64,000 bases of DNA from Thermasporomyces composti. Lineage in GTDB: Bacteria; Actinomycetota; Actinomycetes; Propionibacteriales; Actinopolymorphaceae. Positions 28,565 to 37,308 of this stretch are shown in pieces. Position 1 is the first letter of the stretch. Every line of letters begins with the position of its first letter. The translations under genes and the position numbers were made by a program. The notes beneath the pieces were generated by a model, which did no database searches, was not told where the DNA came from, and was given only the letters and a program-made list of their open reading frames with translations. The DNA is taken from assembly GCF_003386795.1 (NCBI RefSeq), contig NZ_QTUC01000001.1, forward strand, positions 4,154,001 through 4,218,000. Reading direction: 5' to 3'.

Positions 28565-29841
28565 CGGAGCCAGACGTACGGCCACGCCAACAAGGCCGTC
28601 ACGGCCGTCGTGAGCAGCCCGTACCTGGTGAAGTCCCAGAAGCTGATCGGCTCCCCGTTGCGCGCGGCGATGCCGAGGACCACGACGTTGGCGCTCGCGG
28701 CTACTGCGGTGCCGTTGCCGCCGAGGTCGGCGCCGAGCGCGAAGGCCCACCACAGCGCGTTCGCCTGCTCGGGGTCCGGAACGGTGGCCACCAGCCCGGC
28801 CACGATGGGGACCATCGTCGCGACGTAGGGGATGTTGTCGAAGAACATGCCGAGGATCACCGAGCCGAACAGCAGAGCGGTGGCGGCCAGCAGGTAGTTC
28901 TCACCCACCGCGTCGATCAGGAACTCACCGACGCGCTCGATGACGCCGGTGGTGACCAGACCGCCGACCAGCACGAAGAGTCCCATGAAGAAGACGAGGG
29001 TCGGCCACTCGACCTCCTCGAGGAACTGCTCGGGCGTGGTGCGGGAGACGAGGATCATGACGCCGGCGCCGAGCAGGGCGACGATGGACGGCTCGATGTG
29101 CACCACAGCGTGGAGGCAGAAGCCGACGATCACCGCGCCGAGGACGATCAGGCAGCGGACGAGCATCTTGGGGTCCTTGATCGCCTCACGCTCGTTCAGC
29201 TCCATGACCTCGGTGGCGTTGGCCGGCTTGTGCCGGAACGTCGACCGGAACATCAGGCGGCACAGCAGCGCGAAGACGACCAGTAGGACGGCGATGATCG
29301 GCGCCATGTGGATGAGGAAGTCGTTGAACGACAGGCCGGCGCGGCTGCCGATGATGATGTTGGGCGGGTCGCCGATGAGCGTGGCGGCACCGCCGATGTT
29401 CGAGGCGAGGACCTCGGCGATGAGGTAGGGCGCCACCGGCAGGCCAAGACGCCGACACACCAGGATCGTGACCGGCGCGACGAGCAGGACCGTCGTGACG
29501 TTGTCGAGCACGGGCGACACCAGCCCGGTGACGAGGAGCAGCATCACCATGAGCCGGTAGGGCTCTCCTCGCGCCCGTTTGGCCGCCCAGATCGCGACGG
29601 CCTGGAACACGCCGGTCTGCTTGAGGATGCTGACGATGATCATCATCCCCAGCAGCAGGAAGATGACGTTCCAGTCGACCCCCGTCTCCTCCGAGAAGAA
29701 CGCGGAGTGCGCGTCGACGATGCCGGCGACGGCCATGACGGCGGCACCGCCGAGCGCGGCGGCAGCCCGGTTGACCTTCTCGGAGGCGATGAGGGCGTAG
29801 GCGATGACGAAGATCGCGACTGCGAGTAGAGCGGTCATCAC
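28552..29841 (-). CDS. ArsB/NhaD-type anion or sodium transporter
   Basis: A polytopic protein of 429 residues with about 11-12 hydrophobic helices, in the ion-transporter superfamily containing ArsB and NhaD. LLLGMMIIVSILKQTG, SPVLDNVTTVLLVAPVT, NIGGAATLIGDPPNIIIGS and GADLGGNGTAVAASANVVVLG are the recurring motifs. Transport of sodium/proton or another ion cannot be decided. The GTG at 29841 is followed at once by ATG at 29838. It lies 39 bases downstream of a cation/proton antiporter and is probably in the same transcript. Confidence 0.86.
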   Translation of the reverse strand: MMTALLAVAIFVIAYALIASEKVNRAAAALGGAAVMAVAGIVDAHSAFFSEETGVDWNVIFLLLGMMIIVSILKQTGVFQAVAIWAAKRARGEPYRLMVMLLLVTGLVSPVLDNVTTVLLVAPVTILVCRRLGLPVAPYLIAEVLASNIGGAATLIGDPPNIIIGSRAGLSFNDFLIHMAPIIAVLLVVFALLCRLMFRSTFRHKPANATEVMELNEREAIKDPKMLVRCLIVLGAVIVGFCLHAVVHIEPSIVALLGAGVMILVSRTTPEQFLEEVEWPTLVFFMGLFVLVGGLVTTGVIERVGEFLIDAVGENYLLAATALLFGSVILGMFFDNIPYVATMVPIVAGLVATVPDPEQANALWWAFALGADLGGNGTAVAASANVVVLGIAARNGEPISFWDFTRYGLLTTAVTALLAWPYVWLRYFV

Positions 29842-29880
29842 GAGTGGCTTGTCCTCGGTCCGGGGATGGGCACTGGCACG

Positions 29881-31464
29881 TTAGGCACGTCGTCGTGCGT
29901 GGGTCGGTGCGGGCTGCGGCCGTCGCTGTCGCCCGAAGAGGCGACTCGGCCGCGGGCTCGGCTGCGATGGCCGCTCTTGACCTTGCTCGCCGAACCACCG
30001 GGCGAGCCGGCCGGCACGACCGACCGCGCGCAGGCGGCGCTCGGTCTCCCCGCGCGCCGAGGCCTCGACCACCACGAGCAGCTGGTCACCCGCGGCGATC
30101 GCGGTGCTTTGGTCGGGCACGAAGGTGTGTCCGCCTCGGACGATGAGGCTCACGGCCGCGTGGCGCGGCAGCCGAAGCTCGTCGATGTAGACCCCGATGA
30201 GGCCACTGCCTTCGGGGACCGCCACCTGGAGGATGTCGGCGTGGGCTTCCTCCAGCGGCGCGGCTTCGATGTTGAGCTCGCGGGTCGGCTCGTCGGCCAC
30301 ACCCAGGCGCCGGGCGAGGAAGGGCAGCACCGGAGCCTGGATGAGGATGAACACGACCACGAGCACGAAGACGATGTCGAAGATCTCGTGGGCGGTGGGA
30401 ATCCCCGCGCTGAGCGGAAGGGTCGACACCACGATGGGCACGGCGCCGCGGAGCCCTGCCCAGGACATGAACGCCTGCTCACGCCAGGGGACGCGGAACC
30501 AGACGGAGCAGAGGAACACCGTGAGTGGTCGGGCGACCAGGAGGAGTGCTCCCCCGACGATGAGCGCGGGGACCAGCACGCCGAGCAGGCGCGACGGGCT
30601 GGCCAGCAGGCCCAGGAGCACGAAGAGGCCGATCTGGGCGACCCACGCCATGCCCTCGGCGAAGCCCATGGTGGCTCGCTTGTGGGGGAGTTGGGCGTTA
30701 CCCAGCCACACGCCCGCGACGTACGCCGCGAGCAGTCCGCTGGCGCCGGCGAGGCCCGCGCCCGCGTAGGCGAGCAGCGCGAGCGCCATCGTGGCGACTG
30801 GGTAGAGCCCGGCGGCGGGGAGCGCGCTGCGGGAGAGTACCCACTCGCCGACCCGACCGGCGACCAGGCCGACCAGGACGCCGACGACGAGCTGGTAGAG
30901 GACCTGACCGGCGGCGGCGATGGGGTTCGCATCCGTCCAGGCGTCGGACAGAACCAGGGTGACGAGGATGACGACGGGCGGGTCGTTGAAACCCGACTCG
31001 GCCTCGAGCGCCGCGGCCATCCGAGGTCGCAGGTGAAGGCGACGCAGCACGGAGAAGACAGCCGCGGCGTCAGTCGACCCCACGGCGGCGGCCACCAGAA
31101 TCGCGGTGCGCCAATCGAGGCCGAGGAACAGATGGGCCAGGACTGCTGTGATGGCGACGGTGATCAGCACGCCGACCGTCGCCAGCGTCACCGAGAGCCC
31201 GAGGACGGGCCGAATCACCGACCAGCGGGTGGTGAGACCACCTTCGGCGAGGATGACGCCGAGGGCGATGAGGCCGAGTTCCTGGGTCAGCGTCGCGTTC
31301 TCGAACTCCAGTCCGAGGCCCGCCTCTCCGATCGCCAACCCGATCGTGAGGAAGACGAGGAGCAACGGCAGACCGGCACGGACCGCCAGACGCACCGCGG
31401 CCACGGCAACGAGCAGCACGAGCAGCGCGCCGAAGAGGATCGCATTGAGCTCGTTCGGGGTCAC
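29881..31464 (-). CDS. potassium/proton antiporter, CPA1 family
   Basis: A 527-residue transporter. The membrane domain (1-395) shows the CPA motifs VGSTDAAAVFSVLRR and ALEAESGFNDPPVVILV, in which the acidic residues bind ions. A TrkA-C-like cytoplasmic domain (about 405-490; LQVAVPEGSGLIGVYIDELRLPRHAAVSLIVR) follows, then a basic tail ending ARRRA. This architecture is that of NhaP2/CvrA-type K+/H+ antiporters. The GTG start follows GGAG. It precedes the ArsB/NhaD gene, suggesting shared ion or pH homeostasis. Confidence 0.9.
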   Translation of the reverse strand: MTPNELNAILFGALLVLLVAVAAVRLAVRAGLPLLLVFLTIGLAIGEAGLGLEFENATLTQELGLIALGVILAEGGLTTRWSVIRPVLGLSVTLATVGVLITVAITAVLAHLFLGLDWRTAILVAAAVGSTDAAAVFSVLRRLHLRPRMAAALEAESGFNDPPVVILVTLVLSDAWTDANPIAAAGQVLYQLVVGVLVGLVAGRVGEWVLSRSALPAAGLYPVATMALALLAYAGAGLAGASGLLAAYVAGVWLGNAQLPHKRATMGFAEGMAWVAQIGLFVLLGLLASPSRLLGVLVPALIVGGALLLVARPLTVFLCSVWFRVPWREQAFMSWAGLRGAVPIVVSTLPLSAGIPTAHEIFDIVFVLVVVFILIQAPVLPFLARRLGVADEPTRELNIEAAPLEEAHADILQVAVPEGSGLIGVYIDELRLPRHAAVSLIVRGGHTFVPDQSTAIAAGDQLLVVVEASARGETERRLRAVGRAGRLARWFGEQGQERPSQPSPRPSRLFGRQRRPQPAPTHARRRA

Positions 31465-31851
31465 GGGGTCTCCAGTCGTTCACTACGACCCGTCGGTACC
31501 CGTTCGGCGCGCTTCTCCGGCCCCGCCTCGGCGTGTCGGCCGCACCTCGCGTCGCCGCACGGCAGGTGCGGGTCGTACGAACGACCGTCGTCGAGTGACG
31601 CTGGGGCGCCGTCGTTCCCCACACGACCACGGAGGGAGCTGACTAGGTCGCTTCGACCCACCTCCCCAGACCTCGTCCGCGAGGTCGTGGGCGATCGCGA
31701 AGTCCGGAGTGGCGGCGACTCGCCGCCGGTGAGGTTACGGAGACTGGCGCTCGAACGAGCCGCATCCCGTCCACCGCTGGACGCGGTGCGGGATCTCGCT
31801 GGTTCTCAAGGGCCGGATCGCGGCCCTTGAGGTGACGGGCAGGTTGGCTGG
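31465..31851. other. gene-free stretch between antiporter and small hypothetical
   Basis: I see no convincing coding region here. The only clear element is the hairpin at 31806-31830. Confidence 0.5.
31806..31830 (-). terminator. hairpin after hypothetical gene
   Basis: A perfect 10-bp stem TCAAGGGCCG/CGGCCCTTGA with a 5-base loop lies 21 bases beyond the stop of the minus-strand gene at 31852. Confidence 0.65.
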
Positions 31852-32268
31852 TCAGCTGGCGGGTGACGACGCTGGCGGGGCCCGGGAGGTGTACACGCGG
31901 GTCTCGGTGCCGCGAGGGGCGCTTGTCCCTGTGCTGATGAGGCAGCACACCGGCGTTGGCGTGTCGGACTGCAGCTGGACTGGCGGGGTGGAGTCCAGGG
32001 CGTGCGTCAACGCCGTGGTCGCGCAGCTCGCGACGACGGCGTGGTCGCCGCTGTCCGTCCGCGGCGAGGGCTGCGGAACCGGCACGGGCGGCGCGCCGTG
32101 GTCGTGGGCGACGCAGCTGCTCACAGCGCCCGACGCGGGGATGCCGCGTGTTGCCCACGCCGCTGAGGTGGTCTGCCAGCGCGGCCCGACGTCAACGATG
32201 AGGAAGATCAGCGCGAGCCCCAGCAGCAGACCGATGACCGGCCGGAGCAAGGCGGAAGTGGCACACAC
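31852..32268 (-). CDS. hypothetical membrane or exported protein
   Basis: An unrecognised protein of about 138 residues. A hydrophobic N-terminal helix (LLRPVIGLLLGLALIFLIVD) would act as a membrane anchor or uncleaved signal. The rest is low-complexity Thr/Ser/Pro/Ala with four or five cysteines. GGAGGAGG precedes the GTG at 32268 by ten bases; an in-frame GTG at 32280 abuts the ribosome site and is less likely. A terminator hairpin follows the stop, which supports a real gene. The leader contains two GGTAAAG repeats 11 bases apart. Confidence 0.5.
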   Translation of the reverse strand: MCATSALLRPVIGLLLGLALIFLIVDVGPRWQTTSAAWATRGIPASGAVSSCVAHDHGAPPVPVPQPSPRTDSGDHAVVASCATTALTHALDSTPPVQLQSDTPTPVCCLISTGTSAPRGTETRVYTSRAPPASSPAS

Positions 32269-32425
32269 CAGACGTGCCACCTCCTCCAGTCGCCTTTACC
32301 GTGTCTTTACCTTAGCGGACAGTTGGTCGGAGCCAGGAACCCAGGTGTGACAAAGACCCCATCGCGGCGGTCGTCGCCACGCTTGAGCCGTCGCGGAGAC
32401 AGAGCCTCCTCGACATTCGTCGTTG

Positions 32426-32776
32426 TCAGTGAGGCGAGTCCTCGGCCACGCTGACCTGCCCTCCGACGTCGTCTCTGTCGGCCGCGCGGAGGACGGCCTC
32501 GAGGAGCCCTGGAAACCTCTCGTGCAGGTCCTCGGCGCGGAGCCGGACGAAACATCGGGTGCCTTCTTGGCGCGTTCGGGTGAGACCCGCGTCCCGTAGC
32601 ACGCGCAGGTGGTGGCTGAGCGTGGACTTGGCCACCGGTGCGTGGAGCTCGCCCCATCCCCGCTCTCGGCCGTCGGCGAGCACGCGCACTAGCCCGACGC
32701 GGATCGGATCGCTCAACGCTCCCATCACCGCGGTGAGGCTCATCTCCGCTACGTCCGGGTGACGCGCCCGCTTCAC
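32426..32776 (-). CDS. ArsR-family transcriptional regulator
   Basis: A winged-helix repressor of 116 residues. The helix-turn-helix is HAPVAKSTLSHHLRVLRDAGL (about 46-66), followed by a wing TRTRQEGTRCFVRLR. MGALSDPIRVGLVRVLADG is the typical first helix. No metal-binding cysteine cluster is present, so it probably senses something other than a metal. The GTG at 32776 has a -10-like TAGCAT six bases upstream, suggesting a leaderless message. It is divergent from the broken short-chain dehydrogenase, its likely original target. Confidence 0.9.
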   Translation of the reverse strand: MKRARHPDVAEMSLTAVMGALSDPIRVGLVRVLADGRERGWGELHAPVAKSTLSHHLRVLRDAGLTRTRQEGTRCFVRLRAEDLHERFPGLLEAVLRAADRDDVGGQVSVAEDSPH

Positions 32777-32800
32777 GCGACGATGCTACCTTATTCGCCG

Positions 32801-32817
32801 TTCATCGAACATCGAAC
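32801..32817. promoter_or_regulatory. candidate ArsR operator
   Basis: The intergenic region has GTTCATCGAAC, a small palindrome, followed immediately by another ATCGAAC. It lies between the divergent starts of the ArsR gene and the dehydrogenase remnant. Confidence 0.35.
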
Positions 32818-32828
32818 AAGGAGTGGCG

Positions 32829-33584
32829 GTGGAGCTGAGCACGGACTTCACCGGCAGGGTCGTCATCGTCAATGGTGCTGGGTCAGGCATAGGTCGAGCC
32901 GCCGCTCGTGCCTTCGCCCGCGCTGGGGCTGGCGTCCTCGCGGTGGGACGCCGTCAGGCCGCACTGGCCGAGACGGCCGCCGGTCACCCCGCGATCGTCA
33001 CCCATCCCGCTGACCTGCGCCGCGGACGTTCACCACACGATCGTCGACGCCGCTGTCAGCCGGTGGGGACGCCTCGACGTTCTGGTGAACAACGCGGGCG
33101 CGCTCAAGGTGATGCCTCTCGCCGAGACCACCGTCGACGGCATCGACGAGCTGGTCGGCTTGCGCGTCACGCACCGAGTCTGCTCGCCCGCGCTGCCTTA
33201 CCGCACCTGCGTCGGACGAAGGGATCGATCCTCAACGTCTCGAGCACGTACGGTCATCGGCCTGCGCCTGGCGCCGCTCACGACGCCGCGACCAAGGCCG
33301 CCCTTGAGCACCTCACCCGCAGCTGGGCCCTCGAGCTGGCCGCCGACGGCATTCGAGTCAACGCCATAGCTCCCGGCCCTACCGAGAGCGAGGCTCTCGC
33401 CGCGGCGGGCCTGCCGCCCGCTGTCATCGAGCGGAGCAAAGAGGACGAGGCCGCCCGCGTCCCACTGGGCCGCCGTGGCTCACCTGACGAGATCGCCACC
33501 TGGATGCTGCGCCTAGCCGATCCCAGCGCCACATGGTTGACCGGCCAGGTGCTCACCGTCGACGGAGGCCTCGAGCTTGTCTGA
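32829..33584 (+). pseudogene. short-chain dehydrogenase/reductase, doubly frameshifted
   Basis: An SDR of about 250 residues whose ends are in one frame and whose middle is in another. The N-terminus (VVIVNGAGSGIGRAAARAFAR) and the C-terminus (GSILNVSSTYGH...VLTVDGGLELV) share a frame. The NNAG region (WGRLDVLVNNAG) reads in a second frame between about 33019 and 33155. One change of +1 and one of -1 compensate, so a long open frame survives with about 45 nonsense residues. The catalytic Y-x-x-x-K reads HDAATK, with Asp in place of Tyr. The GTG has AAGGAG five bases upstream. It is probably a decayed gene next to its ArsR regulator. Confidence 0.8.
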
Positions 33585-33639
33585 GCGGCCGCGCATCGCC
33601 GGACGCTGAGCTTCGCTCGACGCGACACGGACGCGGCCA

Positions 33640-34103
33640 TACCGAGCTTCTGGCGGAGGCCGAGCGCCCTACCCGCTGCGACGTAGGACTCGAAGTCCGC
33701 GATCGCCCTGACGCCAGAGTCGAGAACGGCTCGGTCGATCAGGTCGCTCGTGATCGTTCCTCGGCAGTGAGGATCGTCCCAACACCGCTCTTTGATGCGC
33801 AGGATCGCGTCAGGCCTCAGGCGTGAGACGGTCGACGAACTCGAGCGCCTGAGCCACGACGCTCGCGAACCGGTCGACCGCCCAGATACCGAACGTCCAC
33901 GCGCCGTTCGCGAGCTCCCCAAGGCGGAGTCCACAAGCGACACCCCGCCCGGTTGTCGCCGAAGAAGGACTTCCACGCCGCTCCGTGACGTGCGCGCCGA
34001 GCTCGAAGAAGTCCGCGATGGTCACGCCTGGCGCCTCGACGGAGAGGTCTAGGTCGCGCCACACCATGAACGCGTCACCGACCTCGCTGGGACGTGGGCC
34101 CAC
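33640..34103 (-). pseudogene. remnant of a nucleotidyltransferase-like protein
   Basis: One frame reads VWRDLDLSVEAPGVTIADFFELGAHV...WTFGIWAVDRF...VDRLTPEA and stops. The next segment, DAILRIKERCWDDPHCRGTITSDLIDRAVLDSGVRAIADFESYVA, continues in another frame near 33826. Joined, they resemble the C-terminal two-thirds of a family of nucleotidyltransferase-like hypothetical proteins. The N-terminus is missing or degenerate. The family identity is tentative. Confidence 0.45.
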
Positions 34104-34350
34104 ACACCACGCTGAACTCAGGGCGCGGCGGGCGGGAGCGTCGGTGTGGCGAGCACGCCGTGAAGCGCTGCGGAGAGGGAAAGCCAGATCTGCTCGAGAC
34201 GAGGGAGACCGGAGTTGGATCAGCTTTTCAAGACACGAGCCGACGGCTCTACCTGAGGCCTGTGGCGAGCAGTTTGTACATCAGTGCATCGAAACCCGGG
34301 TCAGAGGCGGTGGACCATCCGTGAGATACCGCCTCTGACCTGGTCAAATG
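34104..34350. other. gap before the tRNA cluster
   Basis: No gene is supported here. It probably contains the eroded N-terminal part of the nucleotidyltransferase-like remnant and the 3' end of the tRNA transcript. Confidence 0.4.
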
Positions 34351-34425
34351 TGGTGGGCGATACTGGGATTGAACCAGTGACCTCTACCGTGTCAAGGTAG
34401 CGCTCTCCCACTGAGCTAATCGCCC
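34351..34425 (-). tRNA. tRNA-Val(GAC)
   Basis: A cloverleaf on the minus strand with acceptor GGGCGAT/ATCGCCC, encoded CCA, anticodon loop CTTGACACG giving GAC, and T-loop GGTTCAATC. It is the last of three tRNAs in one transcript. Confidence 0.95.
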
Positions 34426-34440
34426 GTGTCGGGTCATTCG

Positions 34441-34511
34441 AGGTGGAGACGGGATTTGAACCCGTGTACACGGCTTTGCAGGCCGTTGCCTCGCCTCTCG
34501 GCCACTCCACC
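34441..34511 (-). tRNA. tRNA-Cys(GCA)
   Basis: Acceptor GGTGGAG/CTCCACC with discriminator T, anticodon loop CCTGCAAAG giving GCA, and T-loop GGTTCAAATCC. CCA is not encoded. It is the middle tRNA of the cluster. Confidence 0.95.
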
Positions 34512-34572
34512 AGCGACAGGCCTGCGCTGCGTTGTCCTGGGAGGCAAACCCCAGACCCCCAGGCCCGCTCCG

Positions 34573-34645
34573 AGCGGACGACGGGACTCGAACCCGCGAC
34601 CCTCACCTTGGCAAGGTGATGCGCTACCAACTGCGCTACGTCCGC
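34573..34645 (-). tRNA. tRNA-Gly(GCC)
   Basis: Acceptor GCGGACG/CGTCCGC with discriminator T, anticodon loop CTTGCCAAG giving GCC, and T-loop GGTTCGAGTCC. It is first in the Gly-Cys-Val cluster. A -10-like TAAAGT lies about 35 bases upstream. Confidence 0.95.
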
Positions 34646-34997
34646 CTGCGTCGCGCCGTATCGCTCGACGCGCAGAGCACTTTAGCCCATCCTCGGCGAA
34701 GCGTGCACGTGGGGGGTGGGGCTTTTTCGAGTGTGCCGCGGGTCCGGGTGGCTCGGCGCCGAGACGGACGGCCTCTGGCCCGGCGCCCGGACCTGGGCGA
34801 CGATGGAGGGAAGCGTCTGGCTCGGTTCGGGCGCGACCCGTCGCACTCTCGCTCCGGCCGCCACGGCACGCTCCTCACGGGTGAGGACGAGGCGAGCCCG
34901 AGGCCTGGACAGCGACATCCGGGGCGGCGAGTAAGCCCTGGGCCGACAGGTCCATAGTGGTGCCCTGACAAGGCCACGAGAAGGGAACGAACGCGCC
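34646..34997. other. gap between tRNA-Gly and aminotransferase
   Basis: A divergent promoter region of about 350 bases. I see no protein gene with good support; a chorismate-binding pabB, which might be expected before the class IV aminotransferase, is not here. Confidence 0.45.
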
Positions 34998-35819
34998 ATG
35001 AGGGTGTGGGTCAACGGTCGCCTCGTGGAAGATCCCTCGCAGCCCGCGATCTCGCCGATCGACCACGGCCTCACCGTCGGCGACGGGGTCTTCGAGACCG
35101 TCAAGGTCGTCAACGGCGAGCCGTTCGCGCTGCGGCGGCACCTGGACAGGCTGGTCCGGTCGGCCGACGGGCTCGGGCTCGGCAAACCCGACCTCGCTGT
35201 CGTGCGCCAGGGGATCAGTGAGGTCCTCTCCGGCTGGGATCAGCCGGACGGCAGGCTCCGGATCACCGTGACCGGAGGTCCGGGTCCGCTGGCCTCCGAG
35301 CGCGGTGATCAGGGTCTGACGATCGTCGTCGGCATCGCGCCGCTCGGAACACGACCCACGTCCACGGCGGTCGTGACGGTGCCGTGGCCACGCAACGAGC
35401 GCGGCGCGCTGACGGGTCTGAAGACGACCTCGTACGGCGAGAACGTCATGGCGCTGGCGTACGCGCTCGAGCGCGGGGCATCCGAGGCGCTGTTCGCCAA
35501 CACGGTCGGCAATCTCTGCGAGGGCACCGGGTCGAACGTCTTCGTCGTCCTGGACGGCCAGCTCTACACGCCGCCGCTGTCCGCCGGGTGCCTCGCCGGC
35601 GTGACTCGCGCGCTCGTCCTGGAGTGGTACGGGGGCCAGGAGAAGGACCTGCCCATGAGCGCGCTGGCTGACGCGGATGAGATCTTTCTCACCTCCACCA
35701 CCCGTGACGTCCAGGCTGTGCACGCCGTGGACGGCAGGACGCTGGACGCGCCGGGGCCGATCACCGCCGAGGCGATGCGAGTCTTCGCCGAGCGGGCGGC
35801 CGAGCTCGTCGACCCCTGA
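34998..35819 (+). CDS. class IV aminotransferase (aminodeoxychorismate lyase-like)
   Basis: A PLP-dependent fold-type IV enzyme of 273 residues. RVWVNGRLVEDPSQPAISP and DHGLTVGDGVFETVKV mark the N-terminus. The PLP lysine is in LTGLKTTSYGENVMAL. CEGTGSNVFVVLDG and GVTRALVLEW are typical. It is most likely 4-amino-4-deoxychorismate lyase, making p-aminobenzoate for folate, but D-amino-acid or branched-chain transaminase activity cannot be excluded. The ATG follows AAGGGA at some distance. It is convergent with ssgB. Confidence 0.88.
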   Translation: MRVWVNGRLVEDPSQPAISPIDHGLTVGDGVFETVKVVNGEPFALRRHLDRLVRSADGLGLGKPDLAVVRQGISEVLSGWDQPDGRLRITVTGGPGPLASERGDQGLTIVVGIAPLGTRPTSTAVVTVPWPRNERGALTGLKTTSYGENVMALAYALERGASEALFANTVGNLCEGTGSNVFVVLDGQLYTPPLSAGCLAGVTRALVLEWYGGQEKDLPMSALADADEIFLTSTTRDVQAVHAVDGRTLDAPGPITAEAMRVFAERAAELVDP

Positions 35820-35884
35820 GCGGGCAGCTCGTGAGGGCGCCCTGAGCCGAGGGCTGTGAGGAAGATCCGGGGCCCCAGGAGCCG

Positions 35885-36322
35885 TCAGAGCCCTGTTGTG
35901 GGCCCGCGGCGGAGCTCCTCGACGAGGAGGTCGAGGTCGATGTGCATGCTCTCGCCGCCCGGCGGGACGATGCCGTAGGTGCTCTGCAGGAACGCCGCGA
36001 GGGCGTCCGCGGGCGCGTGGAGGACCGCCTCACCGTCGGGCGAGCGAAGCTCGATCAGCACGATGGCCCGACCGTTGTCGTCGACGAGCGGTGACACGTG
36101 CACGTCGCCTTCGCCGGTGGGCCGGAAGAGCCCTTCGGACAGCAGCTGTCGAGCGAACACCCAGCGCACCCCTTTGGGATCGCCGGTGTGGAAGATAGCG
36201 TCGACAGCGTACGGGTCCGAGGCGTCATACCGCAGCTCGGCGGTCAGGCTCAGCGCCGTGCCGGAACCGTCGATCAGACGCAACGGCAGGGCGTGTGTCA
36301 CCGAAGCAGGAAGTGCATCCAT
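35885..36322 (-). CDS. ssgB: SsgA-family sporulation/cell-division regulator, SsgB-like
   Basis: A protein of 145 residues matching SsgA-like proteins of morphologically complex actinomycetes, which position FtsZ at sporulation septa. Signature segments are LRYDASDPYAVDAIFHTGD, VRWVFARQLLSEGLFRPTGEGDVHV and SPDGEAVLHAPADALAAFL. It most resembles SsgB, the basal member. The ATG at 36322 is preceded by a long gap with a weak stress-sigma-like GTTTG-13-GGTAG pair at 36392-36414 on the minus strand. Confidence 0.9.
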   Translation of the reverse strand: MDALPASVTHALPLRLIDGSGTALSLTAELRYDASDPYAVDAIFHTGDPKGVRWVFARQLLSEGLFRPTGEGDVHVSPLVDDNGRAIVLIELRSPDGEAVLHAPADALAAFLQSTYGIVPPGGESMHIDLDLLVEELRRGPTTGL

Positions 36323-36644
36323 CAGGGGGCACGGGCCTTTCCGTGGGTGATCAAGGGACCGGCGGTAGGGCCATTGGGCCAGAGTCTGCTCCTACCAAGG
36401 GCCAATCCTCAAACCCAGGAGACACCTGCGTCCCGGTCTGGTGATATTCGCACCCCGAAGATTCTCATTATGTGAGACGAGATCGCGGGATCGCGGCTCG
36501 GAGCGCCACGACGCCGGGTACACAAGCGGGGTAGGCACGTCACCGGCACGGTAGTCTCACGCGCGGTGTCCGAATCGGGCCACCGGACCGTCTCCGCGCG
36601 CCCGCACGCCGCCCGGTCGGTGAGAGGAATCCAGGAGGGGTGTG
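36323..36644. other. divergent promoter region of ssgB and the PGPGW protein
   Basis: No gene is seen. An AT-richer patch around 36440-36475 (GATATTC, GATTCTCATTATG) may contain promoter elements; ssgB probably starts within this gap. Confidence 0.4.
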
Positions 36645-37175
36645 ATGCCTGAGGACCGGGTTCGCCAGCCTCGCGCCGAGACGCCGGAGCCTGGCCCCAC
36701 GGCGGTGCACGCGTCGACGGGGACGATGGTCGAGGATCCGGCCGTGGATCCCGCGGGCGCCTCTCATCGGTGGCACCGCATCGGCGCACCGCTGCGCCGG
36801 ATACGTCGCCGGGTACGACGTTCACGCACGCTGGACACAACCTGGCGGGCTGGGGTGTTCATCGTCGGCGTGACGTTCGTCCTCGCCGGGTTGGTGATGT
36901 TCGTGACGCCCGGCCCGGGATGGCTCACCGTCATCCTGGGTTTGGCGATTCTGGCGACCGAGTTCGCCTGGGCCCACCATGTCTTGGACTGGGCCAAACG
37001 TCGGGCTCGGGAGGCGAGCGCGCGGGCGTTGGACCCGAGGGTCCGCAGGCGGAACCTCGGGATCGCGGCCGTCGTCGTGCTGGCGCTGGCCGCGGCCGGC
37101 TCGTGGTGGGTAGCCCGGTACGGATGGCCGTCCCCGGTCATGTCGCTCATGGAGTGGGTGCGCTCGTGGAGATGA
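36645..37175 (+). CDS. TIGR02611-like PGPGW membrane protein
   Basis: A small membrane protein of 176 residues. After a disordered N-terminus and a basic patch (RRIRRRVRRSRT), two hydrophobic helices (about 66-105) contain the conserved TPGPGWLTVILGLAILATEF. A third helix (AAVVVLALAAAGSWWVA) is near the C-terminus. The family function is unknown. The ATG has AGGAGG six bases upstream; a GTG one codon earlier is less likely. A tRNA-Val gene follows. Confidence 0.85.
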   Translation: MPEDRVRQPRAETPEPGPTAVHASTGTMVEDPAVDPAGASHRWHRIGAPLRRIRRRVRRSRTLDTTWRAGVFIVGVTFVLAGLVMFVTPGPGWLTVILGLAILATEFAWAHHVLDWAKRRAREASARALDPRVRRRNLGIAAVVVLALAAAGSWWVARYGWPSPVMSLMEWVRSWR

Positions 37176-37233
37176 AGGGGAGTGCGCTAAGGTTTCCTTC
37201 GCCATCCACGGCCGAGTGCGAAGCGATGGCAGG

Positions 37234-37308
37234 GGGCGATTAGCTCAGCGGGAGAGCGCTTCGTTCACACCGAAGAGGTCGCTGGTTCGATCCCAGCATC
37301 GCCCACCA
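37234..37308 (+). tRNA. tRNA-Val(CAC)
   Basis: Acceptor GGGCGAT/ATCGCCC with encoded CCA, anticodon loop GTTCACACC giving CAC, and T-loop GGTTCGATC. A -10-like TAAGGT lies about 42 bases upstream. It differs from the tRNA-Val(GAC) at 34351 at only a few stem and loop positions. Confidence 0.95.

Noticed and set aside
29866-31830. Long plus-strand open frame opposite the antiporter
   Set aside because: Composition is His/Asp/Gln/Arg-rich with no fold signal, and the opposite strand encodes a clear transporter.
34351-37308. Integrated element at the tRNA genes
   Set aside because: No integrase, att-like duplicated tRNA 3' end or phage/plasmid genes are visible. The genes between are chromosomal (ssgB, aminotransferase).
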